In this document: positions 6,189-13,239 of the stretch, piece by piece
Layout of the letters: every line of letters starts with the position of its first letter
Position numbering within the stretch: position 1 is the first letter of the stretch
From: Lachnospiraceae bacterium UBA5902
GTDB taxonomy: Bacteria; Bacillota; Clostridia; Lachnospirales; Lachnospiraceae
NCBI GenBank assembly: GCA_002431865.1
Contig: DJEI01000040.1
Span: 1 to 16,159, forward strand
Direction of reading: 5' to 3'
Length of the DNA stretch: 16,159 nt
The notes under the pieces: model-generated
Databases searched by the model: none
Told to the model about the DNA's origin: nothing
The model's input: the letters and a program-made list of their open reading frames with translations, nothing else
Made by a program: the position numbers and the translations under genes

Positions 6189-7268
6189 ATGAAAGCAGAT
6201 TATGTTTTATTACAGGATAGGCTGAAAGGCGAATACAAAGATGCATTTCAGAAGGTACAGATGTACAGCACAAGCAATCTGATCGGCGAAGATACAGAAA
6301 GTGAACTGATGATGGAATTGCTCGACCATATGCTTATGGCGCAGGAGGAAGGCAAACCGGTTTCAACGATTGTCGGAGATGATATCGAGGGATTCTGTGA
6401 GATTTTTTTCAGTGAGTACAAGCTTGGCAACCGGTTCGTAGATTTTCTGAAGACGCTGTATCGTATGGCTTGGATTATGCTGGTCTTTGCAATTCTGGAT
6501 CTTGTCATCGGAGATGGTGTGCTGTCGAGCAGCGATATCAGTGCCATTGGTGCCATTGTGCTCGGTGGACTGAGTGGTAGTTTGTCGATTCTGATTATAT
6601 ATCTTCTGATCCGACCACTCGTGAAGAAGCGGAAGGTAAACGCGACCGCGCTCAATGCCATCTATATTGTTCTGTTGCTTGCCAGCGTTATAATTACTTG
6701 TGTACTTGCCAACCGGTATTCCATCAATGTGCCGGCGTGGGTTGCAGTTACGCTTCCGACCGTTTACATCGTCGTATATTATATCGTAAATGCAGTTACG
6801 AACTATAAGAAATGTGGAAGCATACGGAAACCGAAGGAAGCGAAGCTTTCGTTCTTTGGCGGCGTCAAAGAGTCGGTAAGCCGGGAGTTGCCGGAAGAAT
6901 GGCTGAAGCAGTGGACAAAGAAAAATGAACGGCGCAGGAGAAAAGGACAGACACCATTATCCGAAGAAGAATTCATGGAGAAACTGGATAAGCAGTACGA
7001 TTACCGAAGAAGTTTGATTATGAATGTGCTTGTATTTTCTGTCTGTACATTTGGTCTTTTATTGATGGAGCTGGTGTTTGCGGCACCACCGATGAAGGAA
7101 TTTGCATGGCATGCGGCAATCCTTATCCTATGTGAGAGTGGCGTGTGTGCATTTTACAGCAGCAGTGGAAAGAACGCATGTGCAACCTATGCGAAGATGC
7201 GTGCACGGATGAAGGCGGAGAACTTGACACTTGCGGAGTATGTCGCGAAGGGCGGCACGGCGGAATAA
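6189..7268 (+). CDS. DUF1048/DUF1129-like multi-pass membrane protein, PadR partner
   Basis: The 359-residue protein has an N-terminal cytosolic region (1-85) of the type found beside padR genes. The segment ELMMELLDHMLMAQEEGKPVSTIVGDDIEGFCEIF resembles DUF1048/DUF1129. Six hydrophobic segments follow, at about 91-108, 118-142, 156-174, 181-203, 275-298 and 306-324, with a basic loop (about 205-270, including NERRRRKGQ) between the fourth and fifth. I chose ATG 6189 because GGAGGAG at 6174-6180 fits; GTG 6180 lies within that Shine-Dalgarno site. In known PadR/DUF1048 or PadR/DUF1700 (HAAS) pairs the membrane partner is thought to control or be controlled by the regulator, so a sensory or envelope role is inference. 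DUF1048 proteins are usually much shorter (about 110 residues), so this is an extended form. Confidence 0.65.
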   Translation: MKADYVLLQDRLKGEYKDAFQKVQMYSTSNLIGEDTESELMMELLDHMLMAQEEGKPVSTIVGDDIEGFCEIFFSEYKLGNRFVDFLKTLYRMAWIMLVFAILDLVIGDGVLSSSDISAIGAIVLGGLSGSLSILIIYLLIRPLVKKRKVNATALNAIYIVLLLASVIITCVLANRYSINVPAWVAVTLPTVYIVVYYIVNAVTNYKKCGSIRKPKEAKLSFFGGVKESVSRELPEEWLKQWTKKNERRRRKGQTPLSEEEFMEKLDKQYDYRRSLIMNVLVFSVCTFGLLLMELVFAAPPMKEFAWHAAILILCESGVCAFYSSSGKNACATYAKMRARMKAENLTLAEYVAKGGTAE

Positions 7269-7320
7269 AAAAATTAGAAATACAGATTGATTGGATCGTT
7301 GGACGAAAAGAGGAACGAAC

Positions 7321-9810
7321 ATGACGGAGAATGAACCGAAGAAGATTGTAGTACGGGGCGCAAACGTACATAATTTGAAAAATATCAATGTGGATGTGCC
7401 ATTGCATCAGATCGTTGGGATTGCAGGCGTGTCCGGATCGGGCAAATCATCACTTGCGCTTGGCGTGTTGTATGCCGAGGGTTCCAGACGATATCTGGAA
7501 TCGTTGTCGACCTATACAAGGCGGCGGATGACCGGAGCAGCGAAGGCGAAGGTGGATGAGGTGCTATATGTACCGGCAGCACTGGCACTGCACCAGCGAC
7601 CGGGCATTCCGGGGATTCGCAGTACATTTGGAACCGGAACGGAGCTTTTGAATAGCTTGCGGCTGATGTATTCTCGGCTGGCATCCCATCGCTGCCCGAA
7701 CGGACATTATGTGCCACCAACATTAAAGGTGGCAGCAGAACAGGAGATTTTATGTCCGGAGTGTGGGGCGAAGGTGCAGGCACCGAGTGCGGAGGAACTG
7801 GCATTTAATTCGCAGGGCGCGTGTCCGAACTGTGGCGGAACCGGCAGTGTCCGGACGGTGGATATTGATTCGCTTGTGCCGGATGATTCTATCAGCATTG
7901 ACGATGGCGCCGTTGCACCTTGGAATAGCCTCATGTGGTCTTTGATGACAGATGTCTGCCGGGAGATGGGCGTGCGCACAGACGTTCCATTCCGCGATTT
8001 GACAGAGCAGGAAAAAGACATTGTTTATCATGGACCGGCGGAGAAAAAGCATATTTTGTATAAGGCGAAAAAATCGAATCAGGCGGGTGAACTTGATTTT
8101 ACATATTACAATGCCATTTACACGGTAGAAAATGCCTTGTCGAAGGTGAAGGATGAAAAGGGCATGAAGCGTGTTGAGAAATTCCTGAAGGAAGAGGTAT
8201 GCCCGGCATGTGGCGGCAGCCGGCTTTCGGAAGCGGCGCGGGCACCACGGCTGCGAGGCATCGGACTGGATGAAGCCTGCAAGATGACACTGGGGGAATT
8301 GGTCGACTGGGTAGCTGGTGTGCCGGATTCTCTGCCGGAGGAGATGCGGCCGATGGCAGAGGCAATTTGTGAGTCGTTCCAGACTGTTGCCAGACGGTTG
8401 ATGGACTTGGGACTTTCCTATCTTTCCTTAGACCGGGTGGCGTCTACACTTTCGACGGGGGAACGGCAGCGGATGCAGCTTGCACGCGCCGTGCGGAATC
8501 GTACGACCGGTGTATTATATGTATTGGACGAGCCGTCGATCGGACTGCATCCATCGAATATTCAGGGCTTGAATGCCGTTATGCATGATCTCGTTGCGGA
8601 CGGAAATTCGGTGCTTCTGGTCGATCACGATACACAGATCTTATCGGAATCGGATTGGATCATTGAGATGGGACCGGAGGCAGGTGCCGGTGGTGGCTAC
8701 GTGATCGCACAGGGCGATATTCCGCAGATTATCGCAAATCCGGATTCGATGATCGGACCATTTCTGGCGCAGAAAGTGGATATGCGTGTGCGTAAGCAGG
8801 CGCGCGCAGAAGAAATGTTTGACTTTGGAACACTGCATCTGTCGACGGATGCGATTCACACGGTCAAACCGTTGGAAGTGGATATCCCGAAGGGGCGTCT
8901 GACCGTAGTAACCGGAGTGTCTGGCTCCGGAAAGACAACGATGGTTTTGGAAAGCTTGATTCCGGGCTTGGAAGCATCTCTGCAGGGAGCCACGTTACCG
9001 GCGCATGTAAAGCAGATTTCGGCAGAGGGAATCGCGCATGTGAAGCTGATCGACGCATCGCCGATCGGAATCAATGTGCGGTCGACAGTCGCAACGTATG
9101 CGAATGTACACGATGAACTGCGGAAGATATATGCAAAGACGCCGGATGCGAAGAACGCAGGCTATAAGGCAGGGGATTTCTCCTATAATACCGGAAAGCT
9201 GCGATGCCCGGAGTGTGATGGAACAGGGCAGATCAGTCTCGATGTGCAATTCCTGCCGGATGTGGATGTACCATGTCCAGAGTGTAACGGATCGCGGTAC
9301 GGGAAGGAAGCATGGCAGATCGGCTATGAGACGAAACAGGGAGAGAAGTATTCCCTGCCACAGTTGATGGATATGGATGTGAATACTGCGTTGGAAGCAG
9401 CGGCGGATTGGAAGGTTGTGTTCCAGCGCCTGCAGGTATTGAAGAATCTGGGACTTGGATATCTGACACTGGGCGAGGAGACACCGAGCCTGTCTGGCGG
9501 AGAGGCACAGCGGTTGAAGCTTGCCAGCGAGATGGGAAAAGGACAGGCAGATTCGGTCTTTGTATTCGATGAGCCGACGATTGGGCTGCATCCGCTGGAT
9601 GTGCAGACCTTGCTTGGCGTATTTCAGGCGCTTGTCGATCAGGGTGCAACCGTGCTTGTGATCGAACATGATTTAGATGTGATCCGGAACGCCGATTACG
9701 TGATAGACATGGGACCGGGCGGTGGCGCTGCCGGTGGTCGTGTCGTTGCGGTTGGCACACCCGAACAGGTTGCTGCAAATAAAGACAGTATTACGGGAAA
9801 ATATATTTAA
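7321..9810 (+). CDS. UvrA-like tandem ABC ATPase without UvrB-binding domain (UvrA2 type)
   Basis: The 829-residue protein has two ABC ATPase halves. Half one has Walker A GVSGSGKS (Lys42), signature STGERQR (from 378), Walker B LYVLDEP (Asp403-Glu404) and a VDHD switch. Half two has Walker A GVSGSGKT (Lys538), signature LSGGEAQR (from 724), Walker B VFVFDEP (Asp750-Glu751) and IEHD. Zinc-type Cys pairs lie at 145/148, 168/171 and 294/297, and the signature UvrA module is present as C629-x2-C632-x19-C652-x2-C655. Only about 20 residues separate Cys125 from the next Cys pair, where UvrA1 carries the roughly 115-residue UvrB-binding domain, and total length is about 110 residues short. UvrA2/DrrC-like proteins bind drug- or lesion-containing DNA and are tied to resistance to DNA-binding drugs rather than to core excision. 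ATG 7321 has AGAGGAAC upstream; an in-frame TTG at 7291 does not. The gene lies 52 bp after the membrane protein with no terminator between. Confidence 0.88.
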   Translation: MTENEPKKIVVRGANVHNLKNINVDVPLHQIVGIAGVSGSGKSSLALGVLYAEGSRRYLESLSTYTRRRMTGAAKAKVDEVLYVPAALALHQRPGIPGIRSTFGTGTELLNSLRLMYSRLASHRCPNGHYVPPTLKVAAEQEILCPECGAKVQAPSAEELAFNSQGACPNCGGTGSVRTVDIDSLVPDDSISIDDGAVAPWNSLMWSLMTDVCREMGVRTDVPFRDLTEQEKDIVYHGPAEKKHILYKAKKSNQAGELDFTYYNAIYTVENALSKVKDEKGMKRVEKFLKEEVCPACGGSRLSEAARAPRLRGIGLDEACKMTLGELVDWVAGVPDSLPEEMRPMAEAICESFQTVARRLMDLGLSYLSLDRVASTLSTGERQRMQLARAVRNRTTGVLYVLDEPSIGLHPSNIQGLNAVMHDLVADGNSVLLVDHDTQILSESDWIIEMGPEAGAGGGYVIAQGDIPQIIANPDSMIGPFLAQKVDMRVRKQARAEEMFDFGTLHLSTDAIHTVKPLEVDIPKGRLTVVTGVSGSGKTTMVLESLIPGLEASLQGATLPAHVKQISAEGIAHVKLIDASPIGINVRSTVATYANVHDELRKIYAKTPDAKNAGYKAGDFSYNTGKLRCPECDGTGQISLDVQFLPDVDVPCPECNGSRYGKEAWQIGYETKQGEKYSLPQLMDMDVNTALEAAADWKVVFQRLQVLKNLGLGYLTLGEETPSLSGGEAQRLKLASEMGKGQADSVFVFDEPTIGLHPLDVQTLLGVFQALVDQGATVLVIEHDLDVIRNADYVIDMGPGGGAAGGRVVAVGTPEQVAANKDSITGKYI

Positions 9811-9825
9811 AATGATAAATTCTCC

Positions 9826-9856
9826 TTGACTCTTCACTTGGTGCAGGCTGTATAAA
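9826..9856 (+). promoter_or_regulatory. MerR-type promoter (19-bp spacer) with dyad operator
   Basis: TTGACT (9826-9831) and TATAAA (9851-9856) are 19 bp apart, the over-long spacing that MerR regulators correct by twisting DNA. An imperfect dyad, CTTCAC-TTG-GTGCAG (one mismatch), lies within the spacer. The promoter faces merR, so autoregulation by the product is likely. Confidence 0.65.
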
Positions 9857-9890
9857 TCGCATATAGACCAACACGAAAGGAACGAAAAGC

Positions 9891-10571
9891 ATGAGAATTG
9901 GAGAGATTGCAAAACGCACAGGGCTGAATATCAGCAACATCCGCTTCTATGAGAGAAAGGGACTGCTCGCACCGAAGCGGGAACAGGACAGCCAGTATCG
10001 CGATTATACAGAAGAGGATGTGCTGCAGGTAAAAACGATATTGTTGTACCGAAAAATGGGAATTCCGATCGAGACAGTGTACCTGTTGCTGCATGGACAG
10101 GCAGATCTGAAAGAGGTGTTGTTTCGCCAGCAGTTGGCGTTGCAGGAAGAAATTGAGAATCTGAATGGCTCCCTTCAGCTTTGCCAGATGCTGCTGCAGG
10201 AAGAGCATCCGAAGCTGGAGGGTGCGCAGATTGAGACATATCTGAATTATGTTCATGAGGAAGAGGAGAAGAATGTGCGCTTTGCGTGCATCTCGGAACT
10301 AATGGAAGATATGTCCGCCTACACAAGAGATGTAGCATTTTGGGGAGAACCATTCTGGTATTGGATGTATCAACATCAAAGGGGGTCGGTTTTATTCTCC
10401 ATTTTCTTCTGGGGAATTGCGCTCGTATGTCCGGTTATGCATATTGTCAAAGCTGCCAGTGGGAAAGCAACATTGAATATCTGGATGCTTGGCATGTATT
10501 TGATTATAATCAGTGTTTATGCGTGCGGATTCGTGCATTATCAGAGGCGCGTACATAGGCTGAAATCGTAA
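9891..10571 (+). CDS. MerR-family regulator with two C-terminal transmembrane helices
   Basis: Residues 1-70 are a canonical MerR winged-helix domain: MRIGEIAKRTGLN, the IRFYERKGLL turn, YRDYTEEDV and the MGIPIETV helix. A dimerisation coiled coil follows (about 74-106, FRQQLALQEEIENLNG). The C-terminal half is unusual: an acidic linker (122-127), an aromatic stretch (WGEPFWYWMY, 151-160) and two hydrophobic segments at about 166-186 and 196-216, with a basic end. A membrane-tethered one-component sensor is a reasonable inference; most MerR effector domains are soluble. ATG 9891 is preceded by GAAAGGAACG. The gene lies 80 bp after the UvrA-like gene behind its own promoter, so it may extend the padR cassette's regulation or be independent. 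Confidence 0.85.
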   Translation: MRIGEIAKRTGLNISNIRFYERKGLLAPKREQDSQYRDYTEEDVLQVKTILLYRKMGIPIETVYLLLHGQADLKEVLFRQQLALQEEIENLNGSLQLCQMLLQEEHPKLEGAQIETYLNYVHEEEEKNVRFACISELMEDMSAYTRDVAFWGEPFWYWMYQHQRGSVLFSIFFWGIALVCPVMHIVKAASGKATLNIWMLGMYLIIISVYACGFVHYQRRVHRLKS

Positions 10572-10611
10572 AATTTGCTTGCCATATCCATATGTGTATG
10601 TTAGGATAAAC

Positions 10612-10689
10612 CAAAGCATTAAATTTCAATTCTATTACATGGTGTAAACCATATCTTCTATCTTAGAATCCAAGAACTTCGATGCTTTG
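10612..10689 (+). ncRNA. Candidate multi-branched RNA structure in the merR/rpn intergenic region
   Basis: CAAAGCAT (10612-10619) and ATGCTTTG (10682-10689) could close a domain. It contains a hairpin with a GNRA-type loop, ATGGT-GTAA-ACCAT (10639-10652), and a weaker TTCT-N5-AGAA hairpin (10656-10668). No ORF or obvious promoter was seen here. The stems are short, and no known riboswitch class is recognised. Confidence 0.2.
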
Positions 10690-10734
10690 AATTCACACTA
10701 CAACATAAGCAGAGAGGAATTGGACTTTGAGATT

Positions 10735-10788
10735 AGGAGATTTTATTTCCTCCTGCACATAGAGCGAAGCGCTCAGAAATGGAGGAAG
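10735..10788 (+). promoter_or_regulatory. Possible Shine-Dalgarno-sequestering switch in the rpn leader
   Basis: TTCCTCC (10747-10753) is a perfect complement of the rpn Shine-Dalgarno site GGAGGAA (10781-10787). The loop holds a compact hairpin GAGCG-AAG-CGCTC (10762-10774). An upstream AGGAG (10735-10739) can instead pair with CTCCT (10750-10754), which would free the Shine-Dalgarno site. The two pairings exclude each other. No ligand is suggested by the sequence. Confidence 0.35.
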
Positions 10789-10792
10789 CTTT

Positions 10793-11791
10793 ATGAACAA
10801 GAACCACGAAACACAGAGGCATGAAATCCGCAACAACAATTGCAATGCGCAGACAATTTACTGTATGAACGAATCTGCAGAAGAACCGCTGGTGGCAAAC
10901 CGCGAGTACAAAGACTCGGTATTCCGGATGCTATTTTCAGAGAAAACGGAATTATTGTCACTTTATAATGCGCTTAACGAAACGTGCTACGAAGATCCGG
11001 AAGAATTGGAAATTACAACGCTTAAAAATGCAATTTACATGACTGTGAAAAATGATATTTCGTGTGTGATTGACATGCGGCTCAATCTGTATGAGCATCA
11101 ATCTACTTTGAATCCGAATATCCCACTGCGTGATCTGGATTATGTTGCACGAACGTATTCGTTATTTTACAGAGACGAGGATATCTATTCCCCGCGCATC
11201 ATCCGCCTGCCAAATTCAAAGTTTATCGTATTTTACAATGGACTGGATAAGCAGCCTGCAAGACGTGAAATGCGGCTGTCCGATGCGTATGCAAACAAGG
11301 AAGAACATCCAAGTCTGGAGCTGATCGTAGTACAGATCAACATCAATCCCGGATATAATGATGAATTGTTGAAAAGTTGTCCATCGTTGTATGGTTATAT
11401 GCAGTTCGTTGAAAAGATCCGTGAAAATCAGAAGACGATGCCACTGACAGAAGCAGTCACACAGGCGGTAAATGATTGTATCAAAGAAAATATATTGGCT
11501 GATTTTTTGAAGAAAAATAAGGCGGAGGTAATCAGTATGAGTTTATTTGAATATGATGAGAAAAAACATGAGCGGACGATGATGGAGATTGGACGTGAAG
11601 AAGGACATATGCGTACATTGGTAAGTCAAATTATCAAAAAGGTACGAAAAAATAAAACATTGGAAGAGATGGCGGATGAGTTGGAAGAGGATGCGGAAAC
11701 AATTCAGCCATTATATGAGATCGTTATAAAATATGCACCGGCATATAATGAGGATGAAATTATGGAAGAAGTACTGAGAAGTAAACATTGA
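10793..11791 (+). CDS. Rpn-family recombination-promoting nuclease / PD-(D/E)XK transposase-like protein
   Basis: The 332-residue protein is complete. The N-terminal half carries the Rpn (COG5464, PDDEXK_2-like) nuclease fold: the EYKDSVFRMLFSE opening (38-50), then Asp94 in VIDMRL and Glu101-x-Gln103 in YEHQS, which form the metal-binding D...ExQ active site, then YVARTYSLFY and a VFYNG strand. The C-terminal third is helical and charged and matches the partial gene at 1-450. ATG 10793 has GGAGGAA at 10781-10787. Rpn proteins in E. coli cut DNA and promote RecA-independent recombination; other members act in defence or toxin-like roles. A terminator follows directly. The leader has a possible translational switch. 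Confidence 0.88.
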   Translation: MNKNHETQRHEIRNNNCNAQTIYCMNESAEEPLVANREYKDSVFRMLFSEKTELLSLYNALNETCYEDPEELEITTLKNAIYMTVKNDISCVIDMRLNLYEHQSTLNPNIPLRDLDYVARTYSLFYRDEDIYSPRIIRLPNSKFIVFYNGLDKQPARREMRLSDAYANKEEHPSLELIVVQININPGYNDELLKSCPSLYGYMQFVEKIRENQKTMPLTEAVTQAVNDCIKENILADFLKKNKAEVISMSLFEYDEKKHERTMMEIGREEGHMRTLVSQIIKKVRKNKTLEEMADELEEDAETIQPLYEIVIKYAPAYNEDEIMEEVLRSKH

Positions 11792-11798
11792 TTGTTGA

Positions 11799-11831
11799 AA
11801 GAGGGATTTGTATTGGCAATCCCTCTTGTTT
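11799..11831 (+). terminator. Rho-independent terminator of the Rpn gene
   Basis: Perfect 10-bp arms AAGAGGGATT (11799-11808) and AATCCCTCTT (11818-11827) around a 9-nt loop, followed by GTTTTCT. It starts 7 bp after the stop codon. Confidence 0.85.
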
Positions 11832-11855
11832 TCTCCCCTGCTCTTGTGGTAGAAT
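11826..11855 (+). promoter_or_regulatory. Promoter of the DUF6796-like gene
   Basis: TTGTTT (11826-11831) and TAGAAT (11850-11855) are 18 bp apart, with an extended -10 element (TGG directly before TAGAAT). The -35 overlaps the tail of the upstream terminator. Transcription would start near 11862, about 43 bp before the ATG. Confidence 0.55.
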
Positions 11856-11904
11856 GATGGTGGTTAGAAAAACCTAACTAACACACTGTGGGAGGGAAGA
11901 ACAA

Positions 11905-12516
11905 ATGAAATTCATGTTATTGTTGGGATTGATCGGACATATTTTCTGTGGAGCATCGGACTGCCTGCTCACCTATGCGCCAAATGGTAAGGTGAACCTG
12001 ACGGACTTCAAGGATTATGAGAAGTCGAGTGTATCGTTTCGGGGGATGCCGCTCAAGAATCTGACGATTGCGATGATCTTGGGCGTTGCAGCTATGACAC
12101 TGGAATTGTTTGGATATATGCAGCTTTGCGAGTATGTGCGTGACTATTCAATTGTATATTACCGGATTATGTATGCATCTGCGCTCGTGATGTTTATTTC
12201 ACTGCCGTTGCACCATATTATCTGCTGTGCCTGCGAATGGTTTTTCGTGCGGCAGGGTTTGACGAAGAATGCGCTTGACAGCGTGTGGGATTTCTTCAAA
12301 TGCACTGTCTACACGATGTATATTGGATATCTTGCGATGCTCGTGTTTGCAGTTGCATTTTTGCTCGTCGTTGTAACCGGTAAGACTGGCATGCCAAGAT
12401 GGGCATGTATCTTCAATCTGCTTCCGTTAGCCGTCGTTACATTGCCGACGAAGCTTCCTGCCAAGGCAAATGTAATCGGCGCAGGTATGTTCCTTGGACT
12501 CTTGTTTTTGATGTAA
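11905..12516 (+). CDS. DUF6796-like integral membrane protein
   Basis: The 203-residue, strongly hydrophobic protein has a conserved-looking N-terminus (GLIGHIFCGASDCLLTYAPNG, a helix then a polar patch). Membrane segments lie at about 1-18, 53-74, 84-108, 131-156 and 163-202. Cysteines cluster around residues 105-108 (ICCAC). I recognise it only as a family of unknown function common in Clostridia; the DUF6796 label is from memory. ATG 11905 has GGGAGGGAAG upstream. It has its own promoter and lies 42 bp before the sce7726-type gene on the same strand, with no terminator between, so the two may form an operon. Confidence 0.6.
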   Translation: MKFMLLLGLIGHIFCGASDCLLTYAPNGKVNLTDFKDYEKSSVSFRGMPLKNLTIAMILGVAAMTLELFGYMQLCEYVRDYSIVYYRIMYASALVMFISLPLHHIICCACEWFFVRQGLTKNALDSVWDFFKCTVYTMYIGYLAMLVFAVAFLLVVVTGKTGMPRWACIFNLLPLAVVTLPTKLPAKANVIGAGMFLGLLFLM

Positions 12517-12558
12517 TATCTTGTTAAAATAGTATTCAGATTGTGCTGGGAAAACAGG

Positions 12559-13221
12559 ATGGAACATACGATGTTACTAGATAAAGATATACGGGAACCA
12601 TTGTTTGAATTCCTCGAAGAGCGGTACGGCAAGGTGCGCATCTTAGAGGAAAAAACCGTCGGAAATTCGCGGGCGGATGTTGTGATGGTGATTCCCGAAA
12701 AAGTTGTTGGAATCGAGATAAAAAGTGACGCGGATACATATGCGCGGTTAGAGCGGCAGGTCGCAGACTATGATCTGTATTTCGATGCGAATATCGTGGT
12801 TGTTGGGAGCACACATGCAAGCCATGTTGCGGAGCATGTGCCAGAGCACTGGGGTATCGTGTCGGTGGAACAGGAAGAAAATCATGTGGATTTTTATATC
12901 GTGCGGGAGATGAGCGACAATCCACATGCACAGCTTCTTCGGACAATCCGTGTGCTGTGGCGCCCGGAGCTTGCACATATTCAGGAGAAATACGGGTTGC
13001 CGATGTACAAGCAGAAGAGCAAGGATTTTGTCCGAACGATCATCATAGACCGGTTACCGGTCGAGGTAGTTCATAAGGAAATCAGTGATGCGCTATTTGA
13101 GAGGGACTACACCGCGATGCTTGCGGAGATTCAGGAATTCCGCAAGGCACAGGCGGCAAAACGCGGCAAGACCGTGCGCAAAAAAAGAAAAAAGTATCGA
13201 AGAAAAAAGCGGGATGCCTAG
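12559..13221 (+). CDS. sce7726-family PD-(D/E)XK nuclease-like protein
   Basis: The 220-residue protein has a PD-(D/E)XK-type core: Glu30/Glu31 (ILEEKTVG), Asp40 in SRADVVMV, and Glu53-x-Lys55 in GIEIKSDADT, followed by RLERQ and a YDLYFDANIVVVG strand, as in sce7726 proteins. These are predicted DNA-cleaving or DNA-processing enzymes often found in mobile or defence-related settings; the function is not established. The C-terminus (about 195-220) is a strongly basic tail (KRGKTVRKKRKKYRRKKR) suited to nucleic-acid binding. ATG 12559 is preferred; ATG 12571 is a possible alternative, while TTG 12541 is upstream without a clear Shine-Dalgarno site. The stop overlaps the stop of the convergent CapA gene, and the basic tail is encoded in sequence that also forms the terminator arm. 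Confidence 0.8.
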   Translation: MEHTMLLDKDIREPLFEFLEERYGKVRILEEKTVGNSRADVVMVIPEKVVGIEIKSDADTYARLERQVADYDLYFDANIVVVGSTHASHVAEHVPEHWGIVSVEQEENHVDFYIVREMSDNPHAQLLRTIRVLWRPELAHIQEKYGLPMYKQKSKDFVRTIIIDRLPVEVVHKEISDALFERDYTAMLAEIQEFRKAQAAKRGKTVRKKRKKYRRKKRDA

Positions 13222-13239
13222 TAAGGCAGTTCCCGCTTT
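13206..13239. terminator. Bidirectional terminator containing both convergent stop codons
   Basis: AAAGCGGGA (13206-13214) pairs with TCCCGCTTT (13231-13239), with an inner TGCC/GGCA stem (13215-13218 with 13225-13228). On the minus strand it is followed by TTTTTTCTTC, a good terminator for the CapA gene. On the plus strand the T tail is short (TTTCC). The stop codons of both flanking genes lie within it (CTAG, 13218-13221). Confidence 0.75.

Noticed and set aside
8995..9669. 224-codon open frame on the minus strand inside the UvrA-like gene
   Set aside because: It is antisense to well-conserved UvrA motifs, with a Cys/Arg/Leu-rich composition typical of shadow frames.
10612..10689. Terminator for merR
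   Set aside because: The outer stem is followed by GAATTC, not a T tract, and the enclosed loop is too large for an intrinsic terminator.
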